Below are positions 54,200 through 64,000 of a DNA stretch of 64,000 nucleotides, in pieces. A program made the position numbers and the translations under genes. Each line of letters begins with the position of its first letter. The first letter of the stretch is position 1. The DNA lies in the NCBI GenBank assembly GCA_027627225.1, contig CM051033.1, positions 54,482,410 to 54,546,409 of the forward strand. The letters are read 5' to 3'. The notes under the pieces are model-generated. The model did no database searches and was not told where the DNA came from. It worked only from the letters and a program-made list of their open reading frames with translations. The stretch comes from Congeria kusceri. Taxonomy: Eukaryota; Mollusca; Bivalvia; Myida; Dreissenidae.

Positions 54200-54720
54200 G
54201 TACAGCGATTTGGACCCTGTACTACGCACATCCTTGCAACGTCCTCTAGAAACATATGTGGATTTATTTGAATTCCCTTCAATACTAATTGAGTTAGTTT
54301 TCGCACAAGAAAATAAACCAAGAGGCTACAACTCCGTAAATATTGAAGAAAGAGTTATAACCCTTGCACATGTATTGTGCACTTCCTCTCAACGCCCTCT
54401 GTCATTATATGAAGTATCATGTGAAACCTTTCAATACTTTTCAAGCTATGAACCGCACAAGAATATTACACTTTATAGAAAAATAAGCCATTAGCAATAC
54501 CTCCAAAATATTGAAGAAAGAGTTATGGTCCTTGTACCCTGCATTTCCTCTCAACGTCGTCTATCACTATATGAAGTATCGTTTGAATCCCTTCAATACT
54601 CAACTTAAACTCCACAAGAAATGGGACGGACGGACAGACGGACGGACGGATGCACGGACGACAGACGGACGAACGGTGCAATTACTATATGCCCCCGAAG
54701 GATCCTTCAGGAGCATAACA
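54200..54720. repeat. Dispersed repeat with (ggac)n end
   Basis: Contains repeated 'cctctcaacgccctctgtca' / 'atatgaagtatc' units, then a ggacggacagacggac run (about 54,624-54,672), and ends 'atgcccccgaaggatccttc'. This is the usual tail of a bivalve dispersed repeat. Confidence 0.6.
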
Positions 54721-55019
54721 ATAATGCTTGTTAAATGATTAAATGATTTATTATGTTTTATTTTTATTTATCGACCTTGTCAATATATAACTGAATTTGT
54801 TTGTAATTATTACAAGGAAATCAATTTACACGTAGCTGCACACATGTTACAGAATAAAACGCAAATGAAAACGCCAATATAAAGAGCTTGAAAAAAGCTA
54901 CTTGCTGCTCCCATAACGTTGGTAGATGCCAAGAGAACGTTTGTTTAAACAATTCATATGAGAAGGAATAATAGAGCTAATGTTCTGTTACGTCACCTTA
55001 CGTCATCAATTGTGACTTT

Positions 55020-55439
55020 CCTCACGTTTTCATCAAATCTTGACCAGTCCTGCACTGTTTGTGTATGACTGTTAAATCTCAGACGGGTTCGATATTCGAC
55101 CAGGTTAAAACAGCAAACAGATTTAATTCTTTTTTTATGATTTTTCTTTAACAAACTGGACGCTGAAAACGATGGAGATTTTATTATTCATTCACTATTA
55201 AATTTACTGGCACAGTTGCTGTTTGTATACAATCATAAGATCTCAGACGAAGCCAAAGTTAGGAATATCGACTTTAAACAAGTTGTCGCCCTTTGTTCGT
55301 GAAAAAATAGGTTATTAAATATTATTGTATCAGCCTGATGAATGATGGCATTCATTCTTAATGATATGTAGTCATACTAGCACATTGTGTTAAAACAGCA
55401 CGGTGTCTTTCATTGCAATTCTCATGTGGGAGCTTTTGG
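55020..55439. repeat. Dispersed repeat fragment fused to the PARP C-terminal exon
   Basis: Belongs to the 52.3-kb family ('atcaaatcttgaccagtcc', 'tgtttgtgtatgactg'). It ends 'ggagcttttggccatcatga' + ccttcttg, the same terminus as at 53,605 and 39,090. The last bases run directly into the PARP reading frame. Confidence 0.65.
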
Positions 55440-55758
55440 CCATCATGACCTTCTTGTGGGCTACTACACGAAAGGGAACCACGAGTACAAACGACCTCCA
55501 GGAAAGCCAGGCAAAGACCATGAGCTTTATGATTCATGTGTCGATCATGAGGATGATCCCAGTATATTCATTCTTTTCGAGAAAAACGCCTACTATCCTG
55601 AGTACCTTATTCGGTATAAATACAACGGAGAGACAGACGTGTCCACACCGCAGCCCGTGATGTCAATAAATGCTTCACATTCTACAGGTTCATTGCAATC
55701 ATCGGCTGCGCAGCAAGCACCACCACCACCACCAGAAACTACCAAAAAAATACCGTAA
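55433..55758 (+). CDS. PARP C-terminal exon (possibly damaged) with Gln/Pro tail
   Basis: Encodes LLVGYYTKGNHEYKRPPGKP, then ELYDSCVD, SIFILFEKNAYYPEYLIRY, the end of a PARP catalytic domain of the PARP12/TIPARP/PARP14 type. The last triad position is probably the Ile of YPEYLI rather than Glu, which would predict mono- rather than poly-ADP-ribosylation (family knowledge, not certain). A Ser/Gln/Pro tail follows and a TAA closes the frame at 55,756-55,758. The 5' boundary coincides with a repeat end and no 'ag' sits at the expected place. The homologous exon at 63,630 has one. It may be a terminal exon of the 32-46 kb gene or a broken paralogue. Confidence 0.65.
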
Positions 55759-56165
55759 AAAAATCCAAGTCAAGACGCGCTTCAAAATCTTCCAGTTCAG
55801 TGCCATCATCGGCTGTACAACAAGCACCGCCACCAACTTTCCAAGCGTCGCCATCACAATCAATGCCTATGCACGCTTTAAATTCCTCCAGTTCAGTGCC
55901 ATTATTGACTGTGCAACAAACACCCCCTCCACAAACTATCACAGCGTCATCATGGCATTCCATGTCAGTACAATCTCTTTCCACCAGTTCAATGTTATCA
56001 TCGACTGCGCAACAAGCACCACCACCAGCAAATATCACAACGTCACCATGGCATTCCATGCCAATACAGGCTCATTCCTTCAGTTCCAGTTTAATGTCAA
56101 CATCGCCTGTGCAACAAGCACGTCCACCAACAAATGCAACAGCGTCACCATGGCAATCCTATTAT
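55680..56165. repeat. Tandem repeat (~85-95 bp units) of the PARP tail
   Basis: About five units with 'catcggctgtgcaacaagca' / 'ccaccac' and 'acagcgtcaccatgg' motifs. One frame (55,800-56,207) encodes AQQAPPP / ASPWHSMP repeats and continues the kind of tail seen before the stop at 55,756, but it is in a different frame. Several frames, including one on the minus strand, are open because of the periodicity. Confidence 0.7.
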
Positions 56166-56209
56166 AAATATGCCAATGGCGGATGTGCACACTTCACATC
56201 CCCATAGTT

Positions 56210-58960
56210 CATTGTTGCAAGCACCACAACTAACTGCTTCCTCAACACCAGCCGTTGCGCCACCACGACATTCATCCACTGCCCCTCAGCCTTTCACATA
56301 CCTGGGTACCTCTTGCGCTTTTGGTAAACCTCCCCGTGGTCACACTGGGTGTCACCCATTACCATAATTGTACCCGCCGCACTGGAAAGACAACTGATGT
56401 GCTAAATATAGTTAACAATGTGCCCTTTGTGTTATATCTGTAACATAATTGTTGAATACTCAATATCACACAGTGCTTTCAGCTAGATTATTGTTTGTAA
56501 TATGGTGATGGTCATTAGGATCTGCGAACGATAAGTAGAAGATACGTTCTGACGACATTTTAGTCAGCCAATTCATGCAATGTTTTTTATGGTTTTGAAA
56601 TTGAATCCCAAAACGTTTAACAAACTGCTCATAAGCTGACATTCCCACGTGCAGCTATTATACATGCATAACATCATTTTAGAATCATTTTGTGATATAC
56701 CGGTATACAGGAAAAAACCTTCGTAAAGAAACAACTATTACATGCGATATTTCATTTTAATATGTGAAAATATCACACTTGTTCGTAAACTACTACACGG
56801 AACCTTCTATAAAACCCTTAAAAAACGAGTATCGACCGAATTATGAACAGCGTTTGTGAAAATAGCGAGGTTTCGAGAAAATATAATTCAACGTGCCTTC
56901 ATCAGGTCATCAATGCACTGTATGAAGATCGTGCATTTTAGTCAGACTATTAGGGACGGTCAAGTGCTCATATTGTTTTCTTTTTTTCACATGGTCGCTG
57001 TACTGTGAGTTTGTGGCCATTGATTGTTAAAGGATAATTAAATTTTGCGATAAATATCCTTACTGATTAAGTGCACAATTTACGCTGATACTATTTGTTA
57101 ATGGACGGATTTCCTTGCCAATTACAATACAGAATTGAAATATTTTATTGAAATGTTAATTAAATATGCAGAAACCATGCGAATTACAAGTGCTTGTCTG
57201 GTAATTGGTATGCTAATAAAATATGTACATGTATTATTGTTTTGATTGCATGGTGTATGAAATTACGGATTTTATCTCATTTTACGTGAATTCAACTCTT
57301 ATGAGGCTGATTAAATGAGTCACGATTGCATTTGATATATAAAATGGTATTTTGCTTTCCACACTGTTATAATGGCTTTGTTCTTACCAATTTGGAAATT
57401 ATATGAACATTATATTACATTTCAGCTATTATTCATGCATATCATCATTTTAGAGTCATTGTGTGATATATACAGGAAACAACCCTTGTAAAGTATTTAT
57501 GTCATTTTCGAAATAGTATTAGGTATATAATACATGTACCAAAAGAAAGTACAGCGCATTTAATCACTAACGTGCACTGTTCGTGTGTACGGGTATCTTT
57601 GGTACTTTAGTTGTCACTACTAGTATCATTGATTTTCCCCACGGCACTTATAGTAATTACTGGCGTAGATGGCCAATGTTTAACTGGAGATGTGGAGGAA
57701 TTTAACAAGAGAAGATTATTTGCAGAGCATTATTAACATTCTCCTTCAACGTAATTGCCACACTATTCTATTTGTGATGTCACTTGTCAATTGAATTTGG
57801 ATTTTTTTTTTGTTTACTTGTAAAATATTACTTTTAAATAAAACAATTGCGTTCATCTTATTTAAGTTTATAGTTATGCTTCTGGTTCCTGATATATAAC
57901 CCTCGAGCTCGAGTTTTCGAGTTATCGATGCTCGAGGTATCAGGGGTATTTTAATATATGATATACATTAAATTTGCCAGAACCAAATGATATACTCGAG
58001 CTATCGTAGGTGCTCGAGTGATCGATGCTGGAGTTAAAAATGTTTTACTATATATTGTGGTAATGAATGCCATAAAATGGTTAAGACAAGGGAAAATCTG
58101 TCATGCTCAAATCTTTACGTGTTTGAAAACACTTTTATTGACCAGCACACATAATGAATATCTAGCTTGGTTTCAACTTAAAAAAAAGAACTTCATCAAC
58201 AAACAAACGGGATTAATCTATTGGGGAAGTACACCACTCTGAGTGAGCTGAGCGATGTTGTCAATTTATATTCACATATATACTTTATTTTTACACATAA
58301 ACAACGTATCTGATATATTCTCCGAGTTTGCTTTTTAATAGCATGGTGTGATTATTAATTTATTCATGTACTAGTATGTTAACGACAATATTCATCCTCC
58401 AGTGTTTGGTTCGATATTCAGATTTAATATAAACAATCGGATAGATAAGAAGTAAACAGTAAAAACACACACTAATGTCAGTAATCTACCATGTTTCACT
58501 CTATTGACCCTTGCATTGAGGCCATGTCTTAAGAGACTGACTTTACATTGTATACATATATACAACGTACTGTTCAAGTCGAAAGTGAAAATAATATGTA
58601 AAATTGTGGGTGCATTTTAAATAATACAAGTGCAATTTATACCTACTCATACAAGTAGGTATATATTTTATCACATCATCAAGCGTTCATTAACGATATA
58701 AAACCCCGTGTGATAAACTATGATGTATTTCCACGCTGTGGAAATCTCATATGAAAATTCTGCTTTTCAAAATTACTACTGCTATTGCAGATTAACGAAA
58801 TAAGCGTCAAATTAATAATATAAATAGATGTTTCGTTGATAAATCAGGGGGGAGATCGTAAAGTGAACTCTGGCTACCTTTAAGGGAGGCAAAATACAGC
58901 TGGTTCTAAAAATGGCCGGTTTTGAAACAAATGCTGGATGTTTTTCTATGGTTCGTACAT
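56210..58960. other. No gene recognised
   Basis: The first 180 bp still have Pro/Ser-rich open frames continuing the tail repeat. The rest is AT-rich, with a cluster of ctcgag/atcgatgctcgag words at 57,900-58,030. No splice-supported exon was found. Confidence 0.45.
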
Positions 58961-58969
58961 CTTTTTTTC

Positions 58970-60965
58970 CGCTTTTCATCCCTGGAATATGCTCAAGTTG
59001 TGGCCCAATATTCCATATAATCACGTGTTTTATTTCAAGGCTATAACTTTTCATATATAAAAGTTATTGAAGGTACAGGGTGTGCAGGTGTGTTGTTGAC
59101 TTATAGATCTCACTTGTTTTCGGATTTTAATAGTTTAAAGATAATTTTCAATTCATTTTATGACTATCGATATGCAGTTCAGCCGTACTCTTAGACAATA
59201 GCTAAGTTTGAAACTTCAAAAGCAAATATTAATACTTTATTTCTGCAAAAATCTACTTTAACTCAACAATATTCCTGGTGACGACTTTAAGTACAAAATA
59301 ACAACTGGTAATCGGGCATTACCTTAAAGTACAATGCACACTATACAATTGTTTTATTATTGGTTAATGATGTTCAAACCTCAGATCTTTTGGTATGGGT
59401 ATACCGACCATGTAATACGATGTAGATAAAACCAATTAATTAATTGAATCGTATAAATGTATTTAAAATATAATTATATATGGTTCCTTTCTTTTCAGTA
59501 CTATCCAGTTTTATGATACTGCAAGCTTCAATGATACTGCAAGCTTCATCATCTTGCCTTGGAAAAGAGGCTGTTTAATATGAATTGGGTTGTACCACCT
59601 GTGCTGTAAATTGATCAATAAAGGTGCTTGAATATTTGGTAGTGATTGTTCCATATTAAGTTTAATGCTAAAAATAGCATTGACTATACCCCTTTCGGCC
59701 GGTAAATAATAGTTATGTACTCCCTAATAGTTATGTACTCCCTGAATGATGATCAAGAATGCTAAAATTGTTTTATTAAGTAGACCCAATAGCTGGTTAG
59801 CCGTCCCAGCTCTATTGGCATTTAATTTAGCACATTGCTATTCATTGTTCTTGATCGTTTTGTGTATGATTCCATTAATAATTTTCTTGTATACTAGTAA
59901 ATGGGTCAGGTGATAAAGGAACAAATTAGAGTATCGCAAATGACAACTGAAGACTTTTACATAACATAATTAAAAAATTTAATAATGCATTTATATTTTA
60001 CTATGTATTCAAACAATTTAATACATATAAATGGATAATACAATAAACACATATTATGATACTACTTCAATACTGAATAGTGAATATTTAACATATTTAT
60101 TAATTCCATATACTGATGCTAGGATACATTCCAAACACCAACAGCACATTGTTTGTTGCGCTTCATATAATATTGTTGGAGTGCTACAGCTAGTGAACAG
60201 TTTCCAACCGTGAATAGACAGAAAGTGGTCATCTGATCATTGCCATTGGAGACTTGCTCGCTGAAAACGTGAATCAACATTAACATTAAATAATTTACAT
60301 GCAAATCACTCAAAAGGATTAATCAATATTTAATTACCTCATATATAACACTACAATATCAGTAAAACAGTTGCACAACTACAATGTAATTTTGATGATT
60401 CATTAAATTATTATATTAGTTATTTCAAAGCTTTCCTCATATTAATTCCATTCAATTAGGTAATTATTTAATGTTCAAACGTTGAAGTGTAATGTTTTCA
60501 TCAACGTATATACAACACGATTGTTATATTTAATGTTGATAATGCAGATATACGGAAGTATGGAGAAACTGATAGAGCTGCGTATCTGCAAATCAAATTC
60601 TTTGCTTTGCAAACGTTAATACCTGCTTACCAGTTGTTATCTTGTGCTTTAAGTCGTCACCAGAAATATTTGTGAGCTTAAAGTGCGTGTGCAGCCTTAA
60701 AGTATGAATAATTGCTCTAGAAGTGTCAAATATGGCTATTGTGTAAGAGTAAGGCTAAACTGCATATCGATAGTCATAAAATGTCTTCAAACTTTTGCAA
60801 ATGCGAAAAATTGTTGTGAGATGAACAAATGTACAACACACTTGCATACACTGTACCTTCAATAACTTTCTTATATGAAAAGTTATAGTATTGAAATAAA
60901 ACACGTGATTACATGGAATATTGGGCCACAACATGAGCATATTCTTGGGATGAAAGCAGAAAAAT
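58970..60965. mobile_element. Element or inverted duplication with ~350-bp arms
   Basis: 58,970-59,330 ('tgtggcccaatattccatat', 'tcacgtgttttatttcaa', 'atgactatcgatatgcagtt', 'ctggtgacgactt') is repeated in reverse complement at about 60,610-60,965. The 1.28-kb centre (59,330-60,610) has no recognised gene. It could be a foldback element or a pair of inverted repeats. Confidence 0.7.
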
Positions 60966-61079
60966 AGCTGTACTTGACACCGTCGTCTATAGTCAAATTT
61001 TTTATCAGATCACCATAAAACTTTGTCAGAACCTTCCTCAGTTAATGTACGGTGATTCCTGCAATTTGTTCATGTTGGT

Positions 61080-61790
61080 AAACAAAACTAGGCCACAAGG
61101 CCAACTTTAACAAAAAAATACCCCATAGGACCCATATTTATAATCACCTGCGGTGAAACATTAGATCACTAGGTCAATTACCATAATTTCCTATTTTTTC
61201 GACTTTTACTGGACGTTCACAATCTAGATTCAGTTTTTCTATTATTAGATTGTAAATTTGTCTGAATGTTAATCTCAATAAAATCTGAATGCTTTTCTAA
61301 AATGGATAAAACACTATGTCACTATGTCAAATAAATCAACAATATTGTTTCCATCCTGGGACCAACATTTATCATCAGATCAGGTTTAAACTTAGCCAAA
61401 ATGATTTCTTGTAAGAATTCTAGGTTGTGATAAAATATGGGTCACGTGCGGTCAGAAACAAGGTCAAAATTTCAATTGACATAATTTCATATTTTTTCGA
61501 CTTTTTTGGTGACGTTTACGACCTTCAAGCTTCATTTTTGGTGAGATGAAGCCACTTGGTCAAAGTTAGTAAATATCGTTGTTAACACTCTAGGAACCCC
61601 ATATATATCATCAGATCATGTTGAAACCTGGTCAAATTGTTGTCCTCCGTAAAATCAAGGTACTGAAAAAACAGCTTTTTTGTTGACATATTTTTAACAC
61701 TTTCAGGAAACATTTATGAAACCTGTGTTATGATAAAATATTGGTCTGTGATAAAATACAGGTTTAACGATATATGGCTCTCTTGTTTTT
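61080..61790. repeat. Dispersed repeat with ~250-bp subunits
   Basis: Starts 'aaactaggccacaaggccaa' and ends 'tatatggctctcttgttttt'. It has three degenerate units with 'cccatatttat(c)atcagatca' and 'cataatttc(c/a)tattttttcga'. Confidence 0.6.
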
Positions 61791-62552
61791 ATATTTTTTA
61801 TATGCATATTTGCCATTTAAATGCCGAATTTATTCGAATGTATAGCAATAAAATGGGACGGCAGTTGGTATAATATGATTTTGTTTTCAGTTATATTATT
61901 ATAAATATGATTTACAAGTTTCAGTTCATTTGGATAACGCTGAGAAACTAAGGTTTTGCTGCCGTTATTCGTTATTTTATATCCATGTTTGAGATTGGTA
62001 ACATTTTAGTATATTTGGAAAACAGAATGCAGTCCCATAAGGTCACGTTACATACATTAAGCCCCAAAAGGTATAGATCTAGAGCGAAATAGCAGGGTGC
62101 TGCACCCTGCTCCTTTTCACCCGCCCCCTCTACTGCCCCTCTGGACTAGTCAACACAGATAAGTTGAATATATTTTGAAATTAAATACATTTTTGGCAAA
62201 TATTCAATGAAGTTGAAAACCTTAATTGGAAGCATTAGATTAAACAAACCTTGATTATCGTAAATTATTAGGTAAAATGTCAACGAAATGGGCTAGCTTT
62301 TCACTCTGCTCCATTTAAGCAGCACTCTGTACATTTTTTGATCCTAGATCTTTACTTAAAGGGACTTGTTTTAAAGCTGATTAAATCGTAGGGTTTGGCA
62401 ACTCGATCCGATCAGGGCTCATGACTTTAATTTAATTGTGGATGCACTATTCACTTATTGATACAATTTATGCAAAATTGAGTGAAACATTGTTATCCAC
62501 GTCATGGAGTTATAAAGGAAATATGTCATTATGTGGTTACAACTGTTTCCAG

Positions 62553-62725
62553 ATTTTAAACTGCGATAACTGCAATGAGTGTCCCATTAACGGAAACACA
62601 TGAAAATGCAACACCTGCATGGAGCACTGGTTCTGTTCTTCATACTACAATGTATTCAACTTGAGTTCACTGCCAGTTGAGTGCCATTCTTTCAAGGAGA
62701 TGGTAACGCCTGCTATTAAACCAGA
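62553..62725 (+). pseudogene. ZZ-like exon copy 4 (nonsense mutation)
   Basis: Acceptor ctgtttccag, donor ga|gtatgt. Homologous to ZZ2 and ZZ3 (CDNCNECPINGNT, then KCNTCMEHW, CHSFKEM). The Trp codon before KC is TGA at 62,601-62,603, and the last Cys of the third pair is Tyr (CSSYY). It also enters in a different phase from ZZ2 and ZZ3. It cannot encode an intact ZZ. Confidence 0.82.
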
Positions 62726-63357
62726 GTATGTATACTTTTCAATTAATATATTTTTGCCAAAAATAGGATTAATATCTTCAAAACGATTACAGTTAAAATT
62801 TAATAATGTGAAGTCATTTTAATTATGATATCTTGTGTTGAGTATGTTACACGTTTATGTGTCATCTAAATAACGCACACACACAACGGGCTTATCATCA
62901 GTTGTTCTAACGAGGGAATAGACTATAGCTTAGAACTTCTGTATTTGATCCGTAACATTTGTTTTTTATATTTATGTAACATCAATTGCAAAGCAACATA
63001 AACAGTTAATCAATTTATATTTTCGATGAAAGAAACAACAACAATATAATAGCAAAAGTATCACAGCGAACGTTTTAATCACTGTGTAAATAAATGTGTT
63101 TTAAAATGCTATAATAAATCGCGTGGCCCAGTTAAGATTCGTGCCCAAAGTGGAGCAATCTAACATATATGCGACGCTGGTTATCTATTATGTTTGCCTT
63201 GTGAATATCAAACGGCCTATGCTACTATGCTACACATCCAGAAATCAGCACTAATTATATACAATCCAAACGCTCGGGCAGCAAAAAAATGTCCAAGTAT
63301 TTAAATACAAATGTTGCGTAACGTTTTACTCATTGTATGAGTGCATTTGATTGACAG

Positions 63358-63415
63358 ATTCTTCCAAGCTGAAGACACCAGCTCTGGTGTTCTTCAACCG
63401 GATCCAACAACAATA
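63358..63415 (+). pseudogene. Linker exon copy (donor altered)
   Basis: Acceptor tgattgacag. It encodes FFQAEDTSSGVLQPDPTTI, homologous to linkers 2 and 3. The donor gtataa of linker 3 is ttataa here. The nearest gt would change the boundary. Confidence 0.7.
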
Positions 63416-63629
63416 GTTATAAAGTTATGCATGCATATATAGTTTTTATAGACAGAAGAGACAAAACAAATGCGTAGTTTGTTTTCTTTCTCCATCTCAG
63501 TAGCATCTCCATCGCCAAAACCTTTTTATTTCGAACAAACAAACGTCACTGGCCGAAGTTCGAAATAATTTCACAGAAATATTCCTTTATTGACGTCCAC
63601 AAATTGCTAAAATACTTCTGAGATTGAAG

Positions 63630-64000
63630 GTGCTTGTTGGCTATTACTCGAAAGGCAAACATGAATACAGACGGCCGCCGGGAAAACCGGGCAAAGACCA
63701 TGAGCTTTATGATTCATGTGTCGATAATGAGGATGATCCCAGTATGCGCATTCTTTTCGAGAAAAACGCCTACTATCCTGAGTACCTTATTCATTACAAA
63801 GGTGATACAGACATTACACGCTTCACACTCGTCCGGTTCACTGCAACAATCACCACCACCACACAACGTCCCACAGCGTCACCATCGCAAATCCAGGTCA
63901 ATACACGCTTTACATTACTTCAGTTCAGCGTTTGCATCGGCTGTGCAACAAGCATCATCGCCAACTGTCACAGCGTCCCCATCGCAATCATATTATCGGT
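63630..64000 (+). CDS. PARP C-terminal exon, second copy (runs off right edge)
   Basis: Acceptor gagattgaag followed by GTGCTTGTTGGC. It encodes VLVGYYSKGKHEYRRPPGKP, ELYDSCVDNEDDPSM, EKNAYYPEYLIHY and then an open tail to the window end. It closely matches the 55.4-kb exon, including a stretch of near-identical DNA from 'gcaaagaccatgagctttat' on. It sits only about 210 bp after the linker copy, with no CCCH, WWE or PARP-core exons between. It may be part of a deleted paralogue; function is uncertain. Confidence 0.65.
   Translation, partial: MLVGYYSKGKHEYRRPPGKPGKDHELYDSCVDNEDDPSMRILFEKNAYYPEYLIHYKGDTDITRFTLVRFTATITTTTQRPTASPSQIQVNTRFTLLQFSVCIGCATSIIANCHSVPIAIILS

Noticed and set aside
55739..56059. 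Minus-strand 106-residue frame with Cys/Gly repeats
   Set aside because: Antisense shadow of the PARP-tail tandem repeat, open because the repeat period preserves frame.

Overview
The window looks like nuclear DNA of a bivalve mollusc (inference). It is AT-rich, has small exons separated by long introns, and is packed with dispersed repeats of the kind found in bivalve genomes: 'tcacctgagcac...' repeats ending in 'ggccatcat(g)...cctcttg', and 'ccttgaccccacccacccc' tandem arrays. Nothing suggests a bacterial or organellar origin. Most open frames are random or lie in repeats. Only two gene loci can be supported, plus a damaged partial copy of one of them.

Left end (1-6.5 kb, minus strand): the 5' part of a gene for an Arg-Gly/Gly-Pro-rich, probably disordered protein. 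Two large exons (4769-4083 and 980-off the left edge) join in frame. Two smaller upstream exons (6472-6379, 4911-4864) are proposed. An inverted repeat cluster with a nested TIR element fills the 3.1-kb intron. The region 5-32 kb is mostly repeats and relics: a palindromic MITE (5.57-6.26 kb), a tRNA-derived SINE (7.07-7.22 kb), a complete but internally deleted hAT element with 8-bp target duplications (8.88-10.81 kb), a 2-kb tandem-array element (11.55-13.56 kb), a MITE (13.88-14.73 kb), a 1.5-kb subrepeat element (16.08-17.56 kb), a second tandem-array element (17.57-18.86 kb) and a 21-bp minisatellite (27.78-27.98 kb). About 19.1-32.1 kb holds no gene I can support.

32.15-46.05 kb (plus strand) is the most interesting locus. 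Thirteen exons with mutually compatible splice phases encode about 680 residues: three tandem ZZ-type zinc-finger modules (the first with the full Cys/His set), a basic disordered region, a CCCH zinc finger, a WWE region of the ZC3HAV1/PARP12 type (a degenerate first and a clear second WWE), and the start of a PARP ADP-ribosyltransferase domain. The exon for the end of the PARP domain appears at 55.43 kb. The catalytic-core exon(s) expected in between were not found. The 5' side of the 55.43-kb exon is fused to the end of a dispersed repeat and has no visible splice acceptor. A second, damaged set (ZZ exon with a stop codon, linker exon, PARP C-terminal exon) lies at 62.55-64.0 kb and runs off the window. 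The locus therefore looks like a ZZ-PARP gene or gene cluster that is expanding by exon and segment duplication while being eroded by transposons.

Between and around the PARP pieces lie a (TAG)n array (43.26-43.69 kb), two hairpins (46.84 and 47.80 kb), a 3.4-kb element with long terminal inverted repeats (48.72-52.10 kb), further copies of the bivalve repeat (37.86-39.08 and 52.31-53.61 kb) and a pair of about 350-bp inverted arms at 58.97-60.97 kb. By family knowledge, CCCH-WWE-PARP proteins bind RNA or ADP-ribose and mono-ADP-ribosylate proteins, often in antiviral defence. The tandem ZZ fingers would be an unusual addition. All exon models are read by eye, with no transcript or database support.
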